Below, piece by piece: positions 36,321 through 45,093 of a stretch of 64,000 nucleotides of DNA; within the stretch, counting starts at the first letter, position 1, and every line of letters begins with the position of its first letter. The stretch comes from JABDLO01 sp035327565. Its GTDB lineage: Bacteria > Bacteroidota > Bacteroidia > Chitinophagales > Saprospiraceae. The DNA lies in NCBI GenBank assembly GCA_035327565.1, contig DAOLDB010000007.1, positions 38,262 to 102,261 of the forward strand. The letters run 5' to 3'. Under the pieces are notes generated by a model. It saw nothing but the letters and a program-made list of their open reading frames with translations. It was not told the DNA's origin and ran no database searches. The position numbers and the translations under genes are program-made.

Positions 36321-37123
36321 TGAAAAAATATAATACATATTATTATTTACTATTCGTTTTGCTCGTTATGGGGGCATTCGCATCCATGGCTCAAAACAGC
36401 TATGGCCTCAAAATAATGGGCATGGTTTCTTTTACATTTTGTTTTCTATTTCTGACACAATTGATTTATGTGATCAAGAAAATAGGGCGGAAAGACTTTC
36501 TGGGAATTGCGGAATTATCCGGTTTATCGATACTATCCTTTATTTTAGGGCTTAGGGTCTATTTTATTCATTTTGAATTTGTAGAAATACTGTTTTTATT
36601 TGCAGGCATTGTATTGATATTTGTTTTTGGATTCAAAATGATTGAATCCTACAATAGATTAAAAAGTGAAAGCCAAAATCTGGCATGGCTGGTAGCAGTA
36701 TTTTACTTTAGTATTGTATTATTCATCCTTTCCATGATAGCTGTGCCTTTTATTTCCTGGATAGGGGAACCCCTGGGTGCTATTGCCTTTGCTTTAATGA
36801 TACTTTTTGCTGTTGTATCTTATTTTAAAGGTCCTATGTTATTCAATGGTGACAAAGTAACTGCCTTTGAGATCATCGGACAGACAAAAGACCGTTCTCC
36901 GGTATTGGCGTCCTTGTTTGTTTTATTCTCTTTGTATATTGGATTGACGATGGCAGGGGTATTGCCAGGAATGTATTCGGATGAATTTCCACAGGCCTAT
37001 TTTGAATTGGTCAACGAGGCCGAAACAGGGAAAGAGGTTCCTTTGGATGGGAATTACAGGCATGAAGTTTTCAAAAAAAAGTACAACCTTTTTCTGAAAA
37101 ATCATGAGATAAGAAACAAGTGA
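36320..37123 (+). CDS. Seven-helix membrane protein of the cyclase-TIR-nSTAND operon
   Basis: This 267-residue protein has about seven hydrophobic segments (roughly 7-25, 31-51, 60-82, 86-108, 121-147, 151-170, 190-215). It has a charged C-terminal tail of about 45 residues (KEVPLDGNYRHEVFKKKYN) that is probably exposed. No family is recognised. Its ATG shares one base with the stop of the second nSTAND gene, so it is translationally coupled and belongs to the operon. It could be a pore, a membrane effector or an anchor for the NTPases. The sequence does not distinguish these. Confidence 0.75.
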   Translation: MKKYNTYYYLLFVLLVMGAFASMAQNSYGLKIMGMVSFTFCFLFLTQLIYVIKKIGRKDFLGIAELSGLSILSFILGLRVYFIHFEFVEILFLFAGIVLIFVFGFKMIESYNRLKSESQNLAWLVAVFYFSIVLFILSMIAVPFISWIGEPLGAIAFALMILFAVVSYFKGPMLFNGDKVTAFEIIGQTKDRSPVLASLFVLFSLYIGLTMAGVLPGMYSDEFPQAYFELVNEAETGKEVPLDGNYRHEVFKKKYNLFLKNHEIRNK

Positions 37124-37301
37124 AAACCCCTCTGAAATCTTTGCGTTATAAAACCTTTGTGATCTTCGCATGAGAATTCTCTGGCGTCTTTGTATGAATT
37201 ACTATGCAGACTGTGCATGAAATACATTATCGAGTTTCGTTGTAGTATTGATGAATATTTATAAAACCCCATGTGTAAACCCTGCTTAAAGAAACCCGCC
37301 T

Positions 37302-38900
37302 ATGCTTGACCGTAAGGAAAAAACCCGATTGAGATCCATCATTTTTTGTCACCTGGATGGTTTGGTGACAGTGCCATCCGCTTACATCCTGTTTGAAAAA
37401 GGTATCACTTCTTATATTTTAAAAAAGGAACTTGTCTTTCTTGATGCTTTGACCCGGGAATTTAAAGCCAATGCCGGATATTTAAATGTCGCTCTCCATG
37501 TTTTGGCATCTCAGGGCTGGCTTCGGCAGGAAATGGCTGACAATGGTAATGAAACCGCCTACCGGATCACCGAAAAAGGAAAAAATGCCTTTGAGTTGTT
37601 TCCTCTGTATAAGGATGCGAATACTATACTGAAGCTTTCTGAGAAATATCATCCCAGAAAATTTGAAGTTGAACCTTTCCGCATATTGGAAAAGGCCATT
37701 GAAAACTACATATCAAAATATGGACATACTAAACAGGATGACCCGGTTTTTCAACAACTTCTCTTGCATATTGAAGGAGTGCTTCTTGGGCCTAGTATTG
37801 TTCTCCTGGCCATGAACGGAATGTTTCATAAATATTTTATGGAAACCTCTTTCCGGCCTGAAGAATTTCACCGGCATCCTGAATGTTTCGAGTCATTACT
37901 TGATTTCTTTACGCACTGTGGTTGGTTTGAAAAGAAAAACGGCACTTTTGCCTTTACAGATACAGGATTATTCTTCGCGAGGAGAGCGACAGCCTACGGA
38001 GTTACGGTATCGTATATTCCCACTTTGAGAAATCTCGATCAACTGATCTTTGGAGATCCCAATTACCTTTGGAATATGGCTACTCCGGAAATGGAAGCCC
38101 ATGTTGACAGAGAAATGAATGTATGGGGAAGCGGTGGTGCCCATTCAGCCTATTTCGAAGAAGTAGATCAAATCCTTATAGAGATTTTCAATAAAAATAT
38201 AGAAGATCAACCAAAAGGATTGCTGGACATGGGTTGTGGAAATGGGGCATTCCTTATTCATGCTTTTCAGGTTATAGAACAAAGGACAAAAAGAGGTAAA
38301 ATGTTAGAGGACTATCCTTTATTCCTGGTCGGTGCGGATTACAACAGAGAAGCTCTCAGGATTTCGAGAGAAAACATCATCCAGGCGGATATATGGGCCA
38401 AGTTTGTACAAGCTGACATCGGCGATCCTCTTGGATTGTCAAAAACTTTGAACCGGGACTACGACATGGATCTTTCAGATTTGTTGAGTTTTCGAAGTTT
38501 TATTGACCATAACCGGTTGTGGCACGCACCAAACGAAAGAAAGATCATAGGTCAATCCTGTTCCACCGGTGCTTTTGCCTATCGCGGGGAAAAACTGAAT
38601 AACCGGGATGTCGAATCCTCTCTGTACGATCACCTGAAAAGATGGAAACCCTTTATTCATCGCCATGGTTTACTGGTTATAGAACTGCACGGACTCGATC
38701 CTGAACTGACAGCAGCCCATGTGGGTAAAACTCCGGCTACTGCTTACGAAGCCACCCACGGATATTCTGATCAATACATTGTAGAAATAGACCGCTTCAG
38801 GGAAATTGCCTTTCATGCCGGTCTTCATTCGGAGGAGAGGTTTTTTAGAAAATTTCCCGATTCAGATACTGCTACTGTTTCCGTTTGGTTCATGAAGTAA
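37302..38900 (+). CDS. Class I SAM-dependent methyltransferase with N-terminal winged-helix-like region (AprA-like)
   Basis: In this 532-residue protein the first about 260 residues contain two winged-helix-like segments (YLNVALHVLASQGWLRQE...YRITEKG and LLDFFTHCGWFEKKNGTFAFTDTG). The C-terminal domain has the SAM-binding motif LLDMGCGNGAF near residue 307, VGADYNREAL, FVQADIGDP, and RHGLLVIELHGLDPE. The overall layout resembles polyketide-associated AprA-type methyltransferases, but no polyketide genes are nearby. It lies 178 bp after the signalling operon, in the same direction but probably separately transcribed. The substrate is unknown. Confidence 0.75.
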   Translation: MLDRKEKTRLRSIIFCHLDGLVTVPSAYILFEKGITSYILKKELVFLDALTREFKANAGYLNVALHVLASQGWLRQEMADNGNETAYRITEKGKNAFELFPLYKDANTILKLSEKYHPRKFEVEPFRILEKAIENYISKYGHTKQDDPVFQQLLLHIEGVLLGPSIVLLAMNGMFHKYFMETSFRPEEFHRHPECFESLLDFFTHCGWFEKKNGTFAFTDTGLFFARRATAYGVTVSYIPTLRNLDQLIFGDPNYLWNMATPEMEAHVDREMNVWGSGGAHSAYFEEVDQILIEIFNKNIEDQPKGLLDMGCGNGAFLIHAFQVIEQRTKRGKMLEDYPLFLVGADYNREALRISRENIIQADIWAKFVQADIGDPLGLSKTLNRDYDMDLSDLLSFRSFIDHNRLWHAPNERKIIGQSCSTGAFAYRGEKLNNRDVESSLYDHLKRWKPFIHRHGLLVIELHGLDPELTAAHVGKTPATAYEATHGYSDQYIVEIDRFREIAFHAGLHSEERFFRKFPDSDTATVSVWFMK

Positions 38901-38995
38901 GAAAAATAGAGTGACCAGGATGAATAAAATGCAGGTTTTAACTTTATAAAGCCATAGAAATTGACCTCTTCTTATTAAAACCGGAATATGCTTAT

Positions 38996-39631
38996 CTATT
39001 CTATCTGGTCAAAAGGTAGAGACAGTTGATCAGCATCAGGAAGTAGCTTGTAGGTTTTCCTATGGTGACGGGTTATTCCAAAATCCCGAATGGCTTGCCG
39101 GTGAATAGATGTAGGGTATCCTTTATTTTCGTGCCAGTGATATTGCGGATGTTCTTTGTGAATTCGACACATATATTCATCGCGATGGGTCTTGGCCAGA
39201 ATGGATGCAGCTGCAATCGATGTATATTTACTATCTCCTTTTACCACAGTGACATGTGATATCGAAGTATACGGGTGAAATCGATTTCCATCAATCAATA
39301 AAAATTCCGGTATAATTTCGAGTTGGCTGATAGATAAGTGCATTGCCTTTATGCTGGCATTGAGAATATTTATTTGGTCTATCTCATTGGGATAAACGAT
39401 TCCTACAGCCCATGAAATGGCTTCCTTTTCGATGATCTCTCTAAGCAAGTCACGGTTTTTTTCACTGGTTTGCTTAGAATCATTGAGTAATGGGTGATAA
39501 AAGTCTCCGGGTAATATAACCGTTGAGGCAAATACCGGTCCTGCCAGGCATCCCCTGCCAGCTTCATCACATCCTGCCTCAAGTGATTTACCATCAGCAT
39601 AAAATGGCTTTAATATTTCCTTTAATGTCAT
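38996..39631 (-). CDS. rnhB: Ribonuclease HII
   Basis: Cleaves the RNA strand of RNA-DNA hybrids and starts ribonucleotide excision repair. The 211-residue protein has GCDEAGRGCLAGPV near the N-terminus (the catalytic Asp-Glu pair), LLIDGN (third acidic residue) and VKGDSKYTSIAAASILAKTHRD (fourth acidic residue and basic helix), the full type-2 RNase H signature. The length is normal. It converges on the methyltransferase gene with no hairpin between them. Confidence 0.95.
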   Translation of the reverse strand: MTLKEILKPFYADGKSLEAGCDEAGRGCLAGPVFASTVILPGDFYHPLLNDSKQTSEKNRDLLREIIEKEAISWAVGIVYPNEIDQINILNASIKAMHLSISQLEIIPEFLLIDGNRFHPYTSISHVTVVKGDSKYTSIAAASILAKTHRDEYMCRIHKEHPQYHWHENKGYPTSIHRQAIRDFGITRHHRKTYKLLPDADQLSLPFDQIE

Positions 39632-39782
39632 TTTTAAAACATATATTTGCTATTCTCTCTATACATTATTGTTTATATACGACCCATTATTAAATATACC
39701 ACAAAGAATCAATAGTTTTGTTTGAAATGACGTTTATATATAAATTCCAATTATGTTGTAATCTAAAACCTTCCCTTTAATC

Positions 39783-41318
39783 ATGACCATTTATCTTTTA
39801 CAGATAACTGTGTTTTTCTTCTTACCTCTCCATTGGTGTTTGGGCCAGACATCCCCCATTTCATATAATGTTGATTTTCAATCGAATATTACCGGCATGC
39901 CAGGAAATCTTTTGAATGATGTCTGGGGCTATGTAAGAAATGGCGAGGAATTTGCGATTGTGGGCAGCCGGTCCGCTATCAATTTTTTTAATGTTACCGA
40001 ATGCGATAATCCTGTCAGTATAGCAGTAATTGAAGATGGAAATACGGTGATTTGGAGAGATTTTAAAACCTATGGTGATTATGCATATGGAGTATGTGAT
40101 GGGAGCGCATGCAATCGTGGTCTGGAAATATTTCGTCTTAGTGATTACTCTTGGTTTAGGACTACAGCCTTTTTTTCCCGGGCACATAATATTTTTATTG
40201 AAAACGGTCGCTTGTATGCTGCAGGTACCAACACCTTTAATAATGGTTTGGTTATACTTGATATCGCTACAAACCCTGAGTCTCCATCCCTTATTGCCAA
40301 TATCATTCTGCCCGGCGGATATGTGCATGACGTTTTTGTAAGAAATGATACTGCTTATGCCTCTCATGGTTATTATGGGTATGCAGTATACGATTTTACT
40401 GATCTTTCTGATACCTCCGATCCTGCTTCCTTTATTATTGGATCCATACAGGAAACCATTGGTTATAACCACTCCAGCTGGATTCACCCTTATGATCACT
40501 ATGCTTTTATTGCAGAAGAAGTGCCCCTGGGAATGCCAATGTATGTGTATGATTTGGCAGATCCTGCCAACCCACAAATAGTTCACACTTTTAAAAATCC
40601 TTTGGAGTTAAATGCTACAAACAATGTACCTCACAATCCTTTTGTAAAAGATGACATTCTTTATATCTCTTATTATCATGATGGTTTGCAAATTTATGAT
40701 GTTACAGACCCGTTAGACCCCATCCGAATTGGATTTTATGACACATATCCTCAAAATAACGGCTTGGGTTACAGCGGCTACCATGGTGCATGGGGTGTAT
40801 ATCCTTTTCTTCCGTCCGGGTGTATTTTAGTTTCTGACATTGAAAACGGATTTTTTACGTTCCGCCTCAGCCGTCATCCCCTTATGTCTTATTTACAGGA
40901 AGGAGACCTTTATTTAAAGGAGCCCGGATCCGGCATTGTGATTTATGATCACAATAACGATCCGATTAAAATAGGAATTAATGACTTGGGTGAATTAATA
41001 AAATTCAATATTTCTCCCTCGTTTCCAGTAGGTGCAGATTTGAATAATAGTCAGGTCTATATTAAACATGGTGGCGGGCTTATTTTAACATCACCAGGAG
41101 GACTTTTGTATAAAATCTCTATGTTGGGGAAAAACTTAAGCAGCACACTGATCTCTTCCCTGCCGGAAAAATACATAGAGTTGTCATCCGGTAATTTCCT
41201 GCTCAAACGTAAAGGTTCCGGTATAATTTTCCAAAATGCTGGTGGGGTATGTTTAAAGCTTCGATGGGACAAAGCCGGTTTACCGCAACAATGGATTTAT
41301 GGTTGTCCGGTGGAATAA
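39783..41318 (+). CDS. Secreted choice-of-anchor B / LVIVD-repeat protein
   Basis: The 511-residue protein has a Sec signal peptide (hydrophobic 3-20, probable cleavage at LG|Q). Repeats follow of the kind X-L-Y-I-S-Y-Y-H-D-G-L-Q-I-Y-D-V-T-D-P-x-D-P, typical of LVIVD beta-propellers in choice-of-anchor-B proteins. Family-like segments are NDVWGYVRNGEEFAIVGS, RAHNIFIENGRLYAAGTN, and HNPFVKDDILYISYYHDG. A C-terminal region of about 120 residues looks like a separate beta-rich repeat domain, in the place where such proteins often have a sorting domain. It is probably cell-surface or secreted; the ligand is unknown. Confidence 0.85.
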   Translation: MTIYLLQITVFFFLPLHWCLGQTSPISYNVDFQSNITGMPGNLLNDVWGYVRNGEEFAIVGSRSAINFFNVTECDNPVSIAVIEDGNTVIWRDFKTYGDYAYGVCDGSACNRGLEIFRLSDYSWFRTTAFFSRAHNIFIENGRLYAAGTNTFNNGLVILDIATNPESPSLIANIILPGGYVHDVFVRNDTAYASHGYYGYAVYDFTDLSDTSDPASFIIGSIQETIGYNHSSWIHPYDHYAFIAEEVPLGMPMYVYDLADPANPQIVHTFKNPLELNATNNVPHNPFVKDDILYISYYHDGLQIYDVTDPLDPIRIGFYDTYPQNNGLGYSGYHGAWGVYPFLPSGCILVSDIENGFFTFRLSRHPLMSYLQEGDLYLKEPGSGIVIYDHNNDPIKIGINDLGELIKFNISPSFPVGADLNNSQVYIKHGGGLILTSPGGLLYKISMLGKNLSSTLISSLPEKYIELSSGNFLLKRKGSGIIFQNAGGVCLKLRWDKAGLPQQWIYGCPVE

Positions 41319-41369
41319 GATTGGCACAGCTTTTGAGTCCTGTTTAATCGTTGACTAAAAAAGACGCAA

Positions 41370-41924
41370 ATGAACTTCCCAAAAACGATACTGCTTATCA
41401 GTGCTATTGGATTTTTTACCTCATTTATTTCGTCCGATGAGGCGGCATATTATTATATCGAACAGTACAAAGACTTGGCTATCATCGAAATGCACAGGGC
41501 GGGGATTCCAGCCAGCATTACTCTGGCTCAGGGACTTCATGAATCCAACTATGGTAGAAGCCCCCTTGCTATTGAAGCTAAAAATCACTTTGGCATCAAG
41601 TGTAAAAGTGACTGGCTGGGTAATACCTATTTCCATAAGGACGATGACTACGATCGATACGGAATATTGCAACCATCATGTTTCCGTTCATACTCAACGG
41701 ATATTGATTCTTATGTAGATCATTCAAACTTTCTTCGCGAAAGAAGTCACTATTCTCCTCTTTTCAATTTATCTCTTCACGATTATAAAGCGTGGGCTCG
41801 TGGTTTAAAAGACTGTGGATACGCTACAGATCCTCGTTATGCTGCCAAATTAATCTCAAAAATTGAACGTTACGGTCTTGCCCGTTTCGATCAGGAAAAA
41901 AATCCTCTTTCGACTTCAAATTAG
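41370..41924 (+). CDS. Exported N-acetylglucosaminidase-domain protein (FlgJ/GH73-like)
   Basis: This 184-residue putative peptidoglycan hydrolase has a short N-terminal hydrophobic leader (about residues 5-22). The glucosaminidase core follows: GIPASITLAQGLHESNYGRSPLA with the catalytic Glu in HESNYG, then NHFGIKCKSDW, CFRSYSTDIDSYVDHSNFL, and YKAWARGLKDCGYATDPRYA. It lacks the LysM repeats seen on many relatives. It would cleave GlcNAc-MurNAc bonds in the periplasm. It converges with the pdxA gene, 7 bp apart. Confidence 0.87.
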   Translation: MNFPKTILLISAIGFFTSFISSDEAAYYYIEQYKDLAIIEMHRAGIPASITLAQGLHESNYGRSPLAIEAKNHFGIKCKSDWLGNTYFHKDDDYDRYGILQPSCFRSYSTDIDSYVDHSNFLRERSHYSPLFNLSLHDYKAWARGLKDCGYATDPRYAAKLISKIERYGLARFDQEKNPLSTSN

Positions 41925-41931
41925 AAAACAT

Positions 41932-42993
41932 TTATTCCAATGTCTCTTCTTCTTCAATTGTTTTTTGGCTGGGCTGAAGGGGATTTGATCTTTCTTCCTC
42001 ATAGTGTTTTCTGGCTTTGGCAATATCCACTGCCAAAAACAACGCTGTCCTCATAGAAGAAGGATCTGCTAAATTTTTTCCCGCAATATCATAAGCTGTT
42101 CCATGATCCGGGGCGGTTCTTATCACCTGTAATCCGGCAGTATAATTTACTCCTTTACCAAAAGAAAAGGCTTTAAATGGAATGAGTCCCTGATCGTGAT
42201 ACATGGCCAATATTCCATCTACTTTATGATATTGCGAAGAACCAAAAAATCCATCCGCGGGATGAGGGCCTGTAACAAAAATTCCCTGTTGTTTTGCTTC
42301 CTGAATTGCTGGTATAATAATCTCCTTGTCTTCTGTACCTATAGTACCTTCATCTCCCGCATGAGGATTTAAGCCTAATACAGCTATTACAGGCTTTTCC
42401 TTTCCGAAATCCTTCCTTAACGTATCTTCAAAAATTTTTATTTTTTCAATAATTTTCTCCAGTGTCACTTCTCCGGAAACTTCTGAAATAGGGACATGAT
42501 TAGTAACCAAGCCTACTTTTAAAATATCTGAACACAACATCATCATGCTTTTACCACCGGTTTTCCTGCTGATGTATTCGGTATGGCCTTTTTCATCATG
42601 CCCCGCCAAAGACATCGCATGTTTGTGGATGGGTGCCGTTACAAAAGCATCAATTTTTCCTGAAATGGCATCATGTAAAGCATAATCAATGGATATCATA
42701 GCAAATTTGCCTCCTTCGGGTGTCGCTTTAGAAAGCGTTATATTTACATTATCTTCCCAACATTGCAATACATTTACTTTGTCGGTTTGAACCTTATCAA
42801 TATTCTGAATATTATATGAATTCAAAATATGATCGCCGACAATATTTCTATGATAAGACAGAACTTTTGAATTGGCATAAATCACTGGGGTCATGATTTT
42901 TAAAATTCTTTCATCACTCAACGCTTTTATAATAACTTCCGGACCTATGCCATTCAAATCTCCGATAGTAATTCCAATAACTGGTTTTTCCAT
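41932..42993 (-). CDS. pdxA: 4-hydroxythreonine-4-phosphate dehydrogenase
   Basis: NAD-dependent enzyme of the DXP-dependent pyridoxal-phosphate pathway. The 353-residue protein starts GITIGDLNGIGPEVIIKAL. It holds TAPIHKHAMSLAGHDEKGHTEYI (metal and substrate site), LGLNPHAGDEGTIGTEDKEII, MYHDQGLIPFKAFSFGKGVNYTAGLQVIRTAPDHGTA and NLADPSSM, all family-diagnostic. The C-terminal tail is slightly extended and Glu-rich. It is divergent from rsmA, with a 54-bp intergenic region that carries a minus-strand TACATTTG element. Confidence 0.95.
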   Translation of the reverse strand: MEKPVIGITIGDLNGIGPEVIIKALSDERILKIMTPVIYANSKVLSYHRNIVGDHILNSYNIQNIDKVQTDKVNVLQCWEDNVNITLSKATPEGGKFAMISIDYALHDAISGKIDAFVTAPIHKHAMSLAGHDEKGHTEYISRKTGGKSMMMLCSDILKVGLVTNHVPISEVSGEVTLEKIIEKIKIFEDTLRKDFGKEKPVIAVLGLNPHAGDEGTIGTEDKEIIIPAIQEAKQQGIFVTGPHPADGFFGSSQYHKVDGILAMYHDQGLIPFKAFSFGKGVNYTAGLQVIRTAPDHGTAYDIAGKNLADPSSMRTALFLAVDIAKARKHYEEERSNPLQPSQKTIEEEETLE

Positions 42994-43019
42994 AATATTG
43001 TGTGTTATATTCTCAATGG

Positions 43020-43027
43020 CAAATGTA
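43020..43027 (-). promoter_or_regulatory. Candidate -7 element (TACATTTG) for pdxA
   Basis: On the minus strand the bases read TACATTTG, a match to the Bacteroidota TAnnTTTG consensus, about 27 bp upstream of the pdxA start. No TTG lies at the usual spacing, so support is one-sided. Confidence 0.35.
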
Positions 43028-43047
43028 CATAACTTTATTTTTATACT

Positions 43048-43845
43048 GTGAAAGCAAAGAAGTCATATGGACAGCATTTTCTGATCAACGAAAATGTTGC
43101 TAAAAGCATAGTGGACAAAATTCCTATAGAGGTTCCCGGAGATAATGTATTGGAAGTTGGACCGGGAAAAGGGGTTTTGACAAAGTATCTTCTCCGGTTA
43201 CCTATTAATTTAAAAGCTGTAGAAGCCGATCAGGACATGATCGCATTTCTCAAATGTCAATATCCTGATATGGATAATATCCTTATTCATAAAGATTTTT
43301 TAAAGCTTGATTTGGGATCTATTTTTAATTTTAGCCCCTTTACTTTGATAGGTAATTTTCCTTATAATATCTCATCGCAAATATTATTCAGAATGATCGG
43401 CTACCGGGAATTTATTCCCCAAATGATTGGAATGTTTCAAAGAGAAGTAGCTGAGAGAATAGTGGCTCCACCAGGAAATAAAACGAGAGGCTCGATAAGT
43501 GTTTTGATTCAGGCTTACTATGAGGGTAAAATATTCAAAAAAGTAAACCCTGGATCTTTTAGTCCTCCTCCAAAAGTGCAATCTGCTGTTATTCATCTTA
43601 CTCGTAAGAAAAATAATTTTCTTCCATGCAATGAATCTTTATTCAAATCCATAGTAAAAATCAGCTTTGGACAAAGGAGGAAAATGCTTAGAAATACTTT
43701 GAAAGGAATGATTGATTCCGATCATAATATATTTAAGGACGAAATTTTTTCCTTAAGACCTGAACAATTAAGCCTGAATCAATTTATTAGTTTAACTCAG
43801 CAAATAGAAGAAATTCAAAAAGAAAATCAAAATGGAAAATCTTGA
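43048..43845 (+). CDS. rsmA: 16S rRNA (adenine1518-N6/adenine1519-N6)-dimethyltransferase
   Basis: RsmA (KsgA) dimethylates two adenines in helix 45 of 16S rRNA late in small-subunit assembly. The 265-residue protein begins KKSYGQHFLINENVA and has SAM motif VLEVGPGKGVLT, catalytic motif IGNFPYNISSQILF, VAERIVAPPGNKTRGSISV and the C-terminal S-F-x-Q-R-R-K-M-L-R-N block. The start is GTG 43048. It overlaps the YqeY-like gene by 14 bp, so the two are probably coupled. Confidence 0.95.
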   Translation: MKAKKSYGQHFLINENVAKSIVDKIPIEVPGDNVLEVGPGKGVLTKYLLRLPINLKAVEADQDMIAFLKCQYPDMDNILIHKDFLKLDLGSIFNFSPFTLIGNFPYNISSQILFRMIGYREFIPQMIGMFQREVAERIVAPPGNKTRGSISVLIQAYYEGKIFKKVNPGSFSPPPKVQSAVIHLTRKKNNFLPCNESLFKSIVKISFGQRRKMLRNTLKGMIDSDHNIFKDEIFSLRPEQLSLNQFISLTQQIEEIQKENQNGKS

Positions 43846-44281
43846 AAACAAAATTATGAACGATCTTAAATCCGCTATGAAGAGTAAAGATCAGGCAGCT
43901 TTGCGAGGCATCCGCGCCATAAAAGCTGCGATTTTATTGTTGAAAACTGATGGTTCGGGACAGGAACTGGATGGAGAGAATGAAATAAAGCTCCTCCAAA
44001 AATTAGTAAAGCAACGTCAGGAATCGTATGCCATTTACTTAAAACAAGGCAGAAATGATCTGGCTCAGATTGAAAAGGAAGAAATAGACATAATAAAAAG
44101 ATATCTACCTGATGAATTGAGTGAAGTACAAATCAAAAATATTATTCAAAACATAATTAATGATACTGGTTCTTCAGGAATGAAAGATATGGGCAAGGTG
44201 ATGTCATTAGCTAACAAAGAAATAGCCGGTCGCGCGGATGGTAAGATTATAGCAAACATCGCTAAATCGCTGTTAAATTAA
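43832..44281 (+). CDS. GatB/YqeY domain protein
   Basis: This 149-residue protein of the YqeY family is related to the C-terminal tRNA-binding domain of GatB. Visible features are NDLKSAMKSKDQAALRGIRAIKAAIL, QRQESYAIYLKQGRNDLAQIEKEEIDIIKRYLP, and a C-terminal G-M-K-D-M-G-K-V-M...G-R-A-D-G-K-I block. The cellular role is not settled. It overlaps rsmA and converges with a MazG-like gene 2 bp away. Confidence 0.9.
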   Translation: MENLENKIMNDLKSAMKSKDQAALRGIRAIKAAILLLKTDGSGQELDGENEIKLLQKLVKQRQESYAIYLKQGRNDLAQIEKEEIDIIKRYLPDELSEVQIKNIIQNIINDTGSSGMKDMGKVMSLANKEIAGRADGKIIANIAKSLLN

Positions 44282-44283
44282 GT

Positions 44284-44619
44284 TTATAGTTTTGGATTCT
44301 GTTTGTGCCTGAGTGCATCTCTTTTTGTTTTTTTTTCCAGTGTTTTATTAAACGCATCCGTCAGACTGATTCCCGTTTGATTGGCAATACATACCAGAAC
44401 AAATAGAACATCAGCCAATTCTTCTTCTAACCAAAAATGAGCATGGTCAGCATCATCAGGATTTTTAAAGGATTGATCCCCATATATTCTTGCCATAAGC
44501 CGGCTTACTTCACCCACTTCCTCATTCAGAATTGCGGTATTGGTTAACTCGCTAAAATACCTCACACCATGCGTATTGACCCAATCATCAACTATTTCTT
44601 GAATTTGATCTAATGTCAT
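44284..44619 (-). CDS. MazG-like nucleotide pyrophosphohydrolase
   Basis: The 111-residue all-alpha NTP pyrophosphatase hydrolyses (d)NTPs to monophosphates. The acidic metal-binding helices are visible as NEEVGEVSRLMARIYGD and LEEELADVLFVLVCIANQTGISL, the E-x-x-E...E-x-x-D pattern of the family. A short basic C-terminal tail follows. It lies 21 bp downstream of the dtd gene on the same strand, so the two may form a small house-cleaning operon (nucleotide pool and mischarged tRNA). Confidence 0.88.
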   Translation of the reverse strand: MTLDQIQEIVDDWVNTHGVRYFSELTNTAILNEEVGEVSRLMARIYGDQSFKNPDDADHAHFWLEEELADVLFVLVCIANQTGISLTDAFNKTLEKKTKRDALRHKQNPKL

Positions 44620-44640
44620 TCTTTTTCCTTTAGTTATTCA

Positions 44641-45093
44641 TTACTCTTTATTCTTTGAATCCAACAAAATGGTAACTGGACCATCATTGATCAAAGATAC
44701 TTTCATGTAAGCTCCGAAAATGCCCTTTCCTATTTTCTTATGGCCTGAATTTATCATTTTTAAACAAAACTTCTCATATAAATTTTCAGCAATTTCTGGA
44801 GAGGCCGACTTAATAAAAGAGGGACGGTTGCCCTTTCTAGTGCTGGCATATAACGTAAATTGACTCACTATTAATAATTCTCCTTTTGCTTCAAAGATTG
44901 ATAAATTCATCTTCCCATTAACATCCGGAAATATTCTCAATGTATTGATTTTATGCGTTAACCATTCAATATCATGAAAATCGTCCTCATGTTCAATACC
45001 CAGTAATACTAAATAACCTGAATCTATACTTGCAACTATTTGGTTATTCACTTCCACACTTGCTGACTCTACCCGCTGAACAACTGCCCTCAT
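44641..45093 (-). CDS. dtd: D-aminoacyl-tRNA deacylase
   Basis: Removes D-amino acids and glycine from mischarged tRNAs. The 150-residue protein shows MRAVVQRVESASVEV at the N-terminus, LVLLGIEHEDD, LIVSQFTLYASTRKGNRPSF (the conserved SQFTLYA block), and a C-terminal NDGPVTILLD with the cross-subunit Gly-Pro motif. It has normal length and an unambiguous ATG. Confidence 0.95.
   Translation of the reverse strand: MRAVVQRVESASVEVNNQIVASIDSGYLVLLGIEHEDDFHDIEWLTHKINTLRIFPDVNGKMNLSIFEAKGELLIVSQFTLYASTRKGNRPSFIKSASPEIAENLYEKFCLKMINSGHKKIGKGIFGAYMKVSLINDGPVTILLDSKNKE

Noticed and set aside
26100..37123. Assignment of the operon as a canonical Pycsar system
   Set aside because: The cyclase pocket residues are those of ATP cyclases, the TIR domains are fused to the cyclase, and the nSTAND NTPases are not Pycsar components.
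37124..37301. Possible repeat element with CTTTGCG/CTTTGTG-like words
   Set aside because: Short, imperfect similarity only; no second copy was found in the window.
39861..40586. Long (241-residue) minus-strand ORF
   Set aside because: Lies wholly inside the LVIVD-repeat gene and has Ile/Cys-rich composition without family features, so it is a shadow frame.
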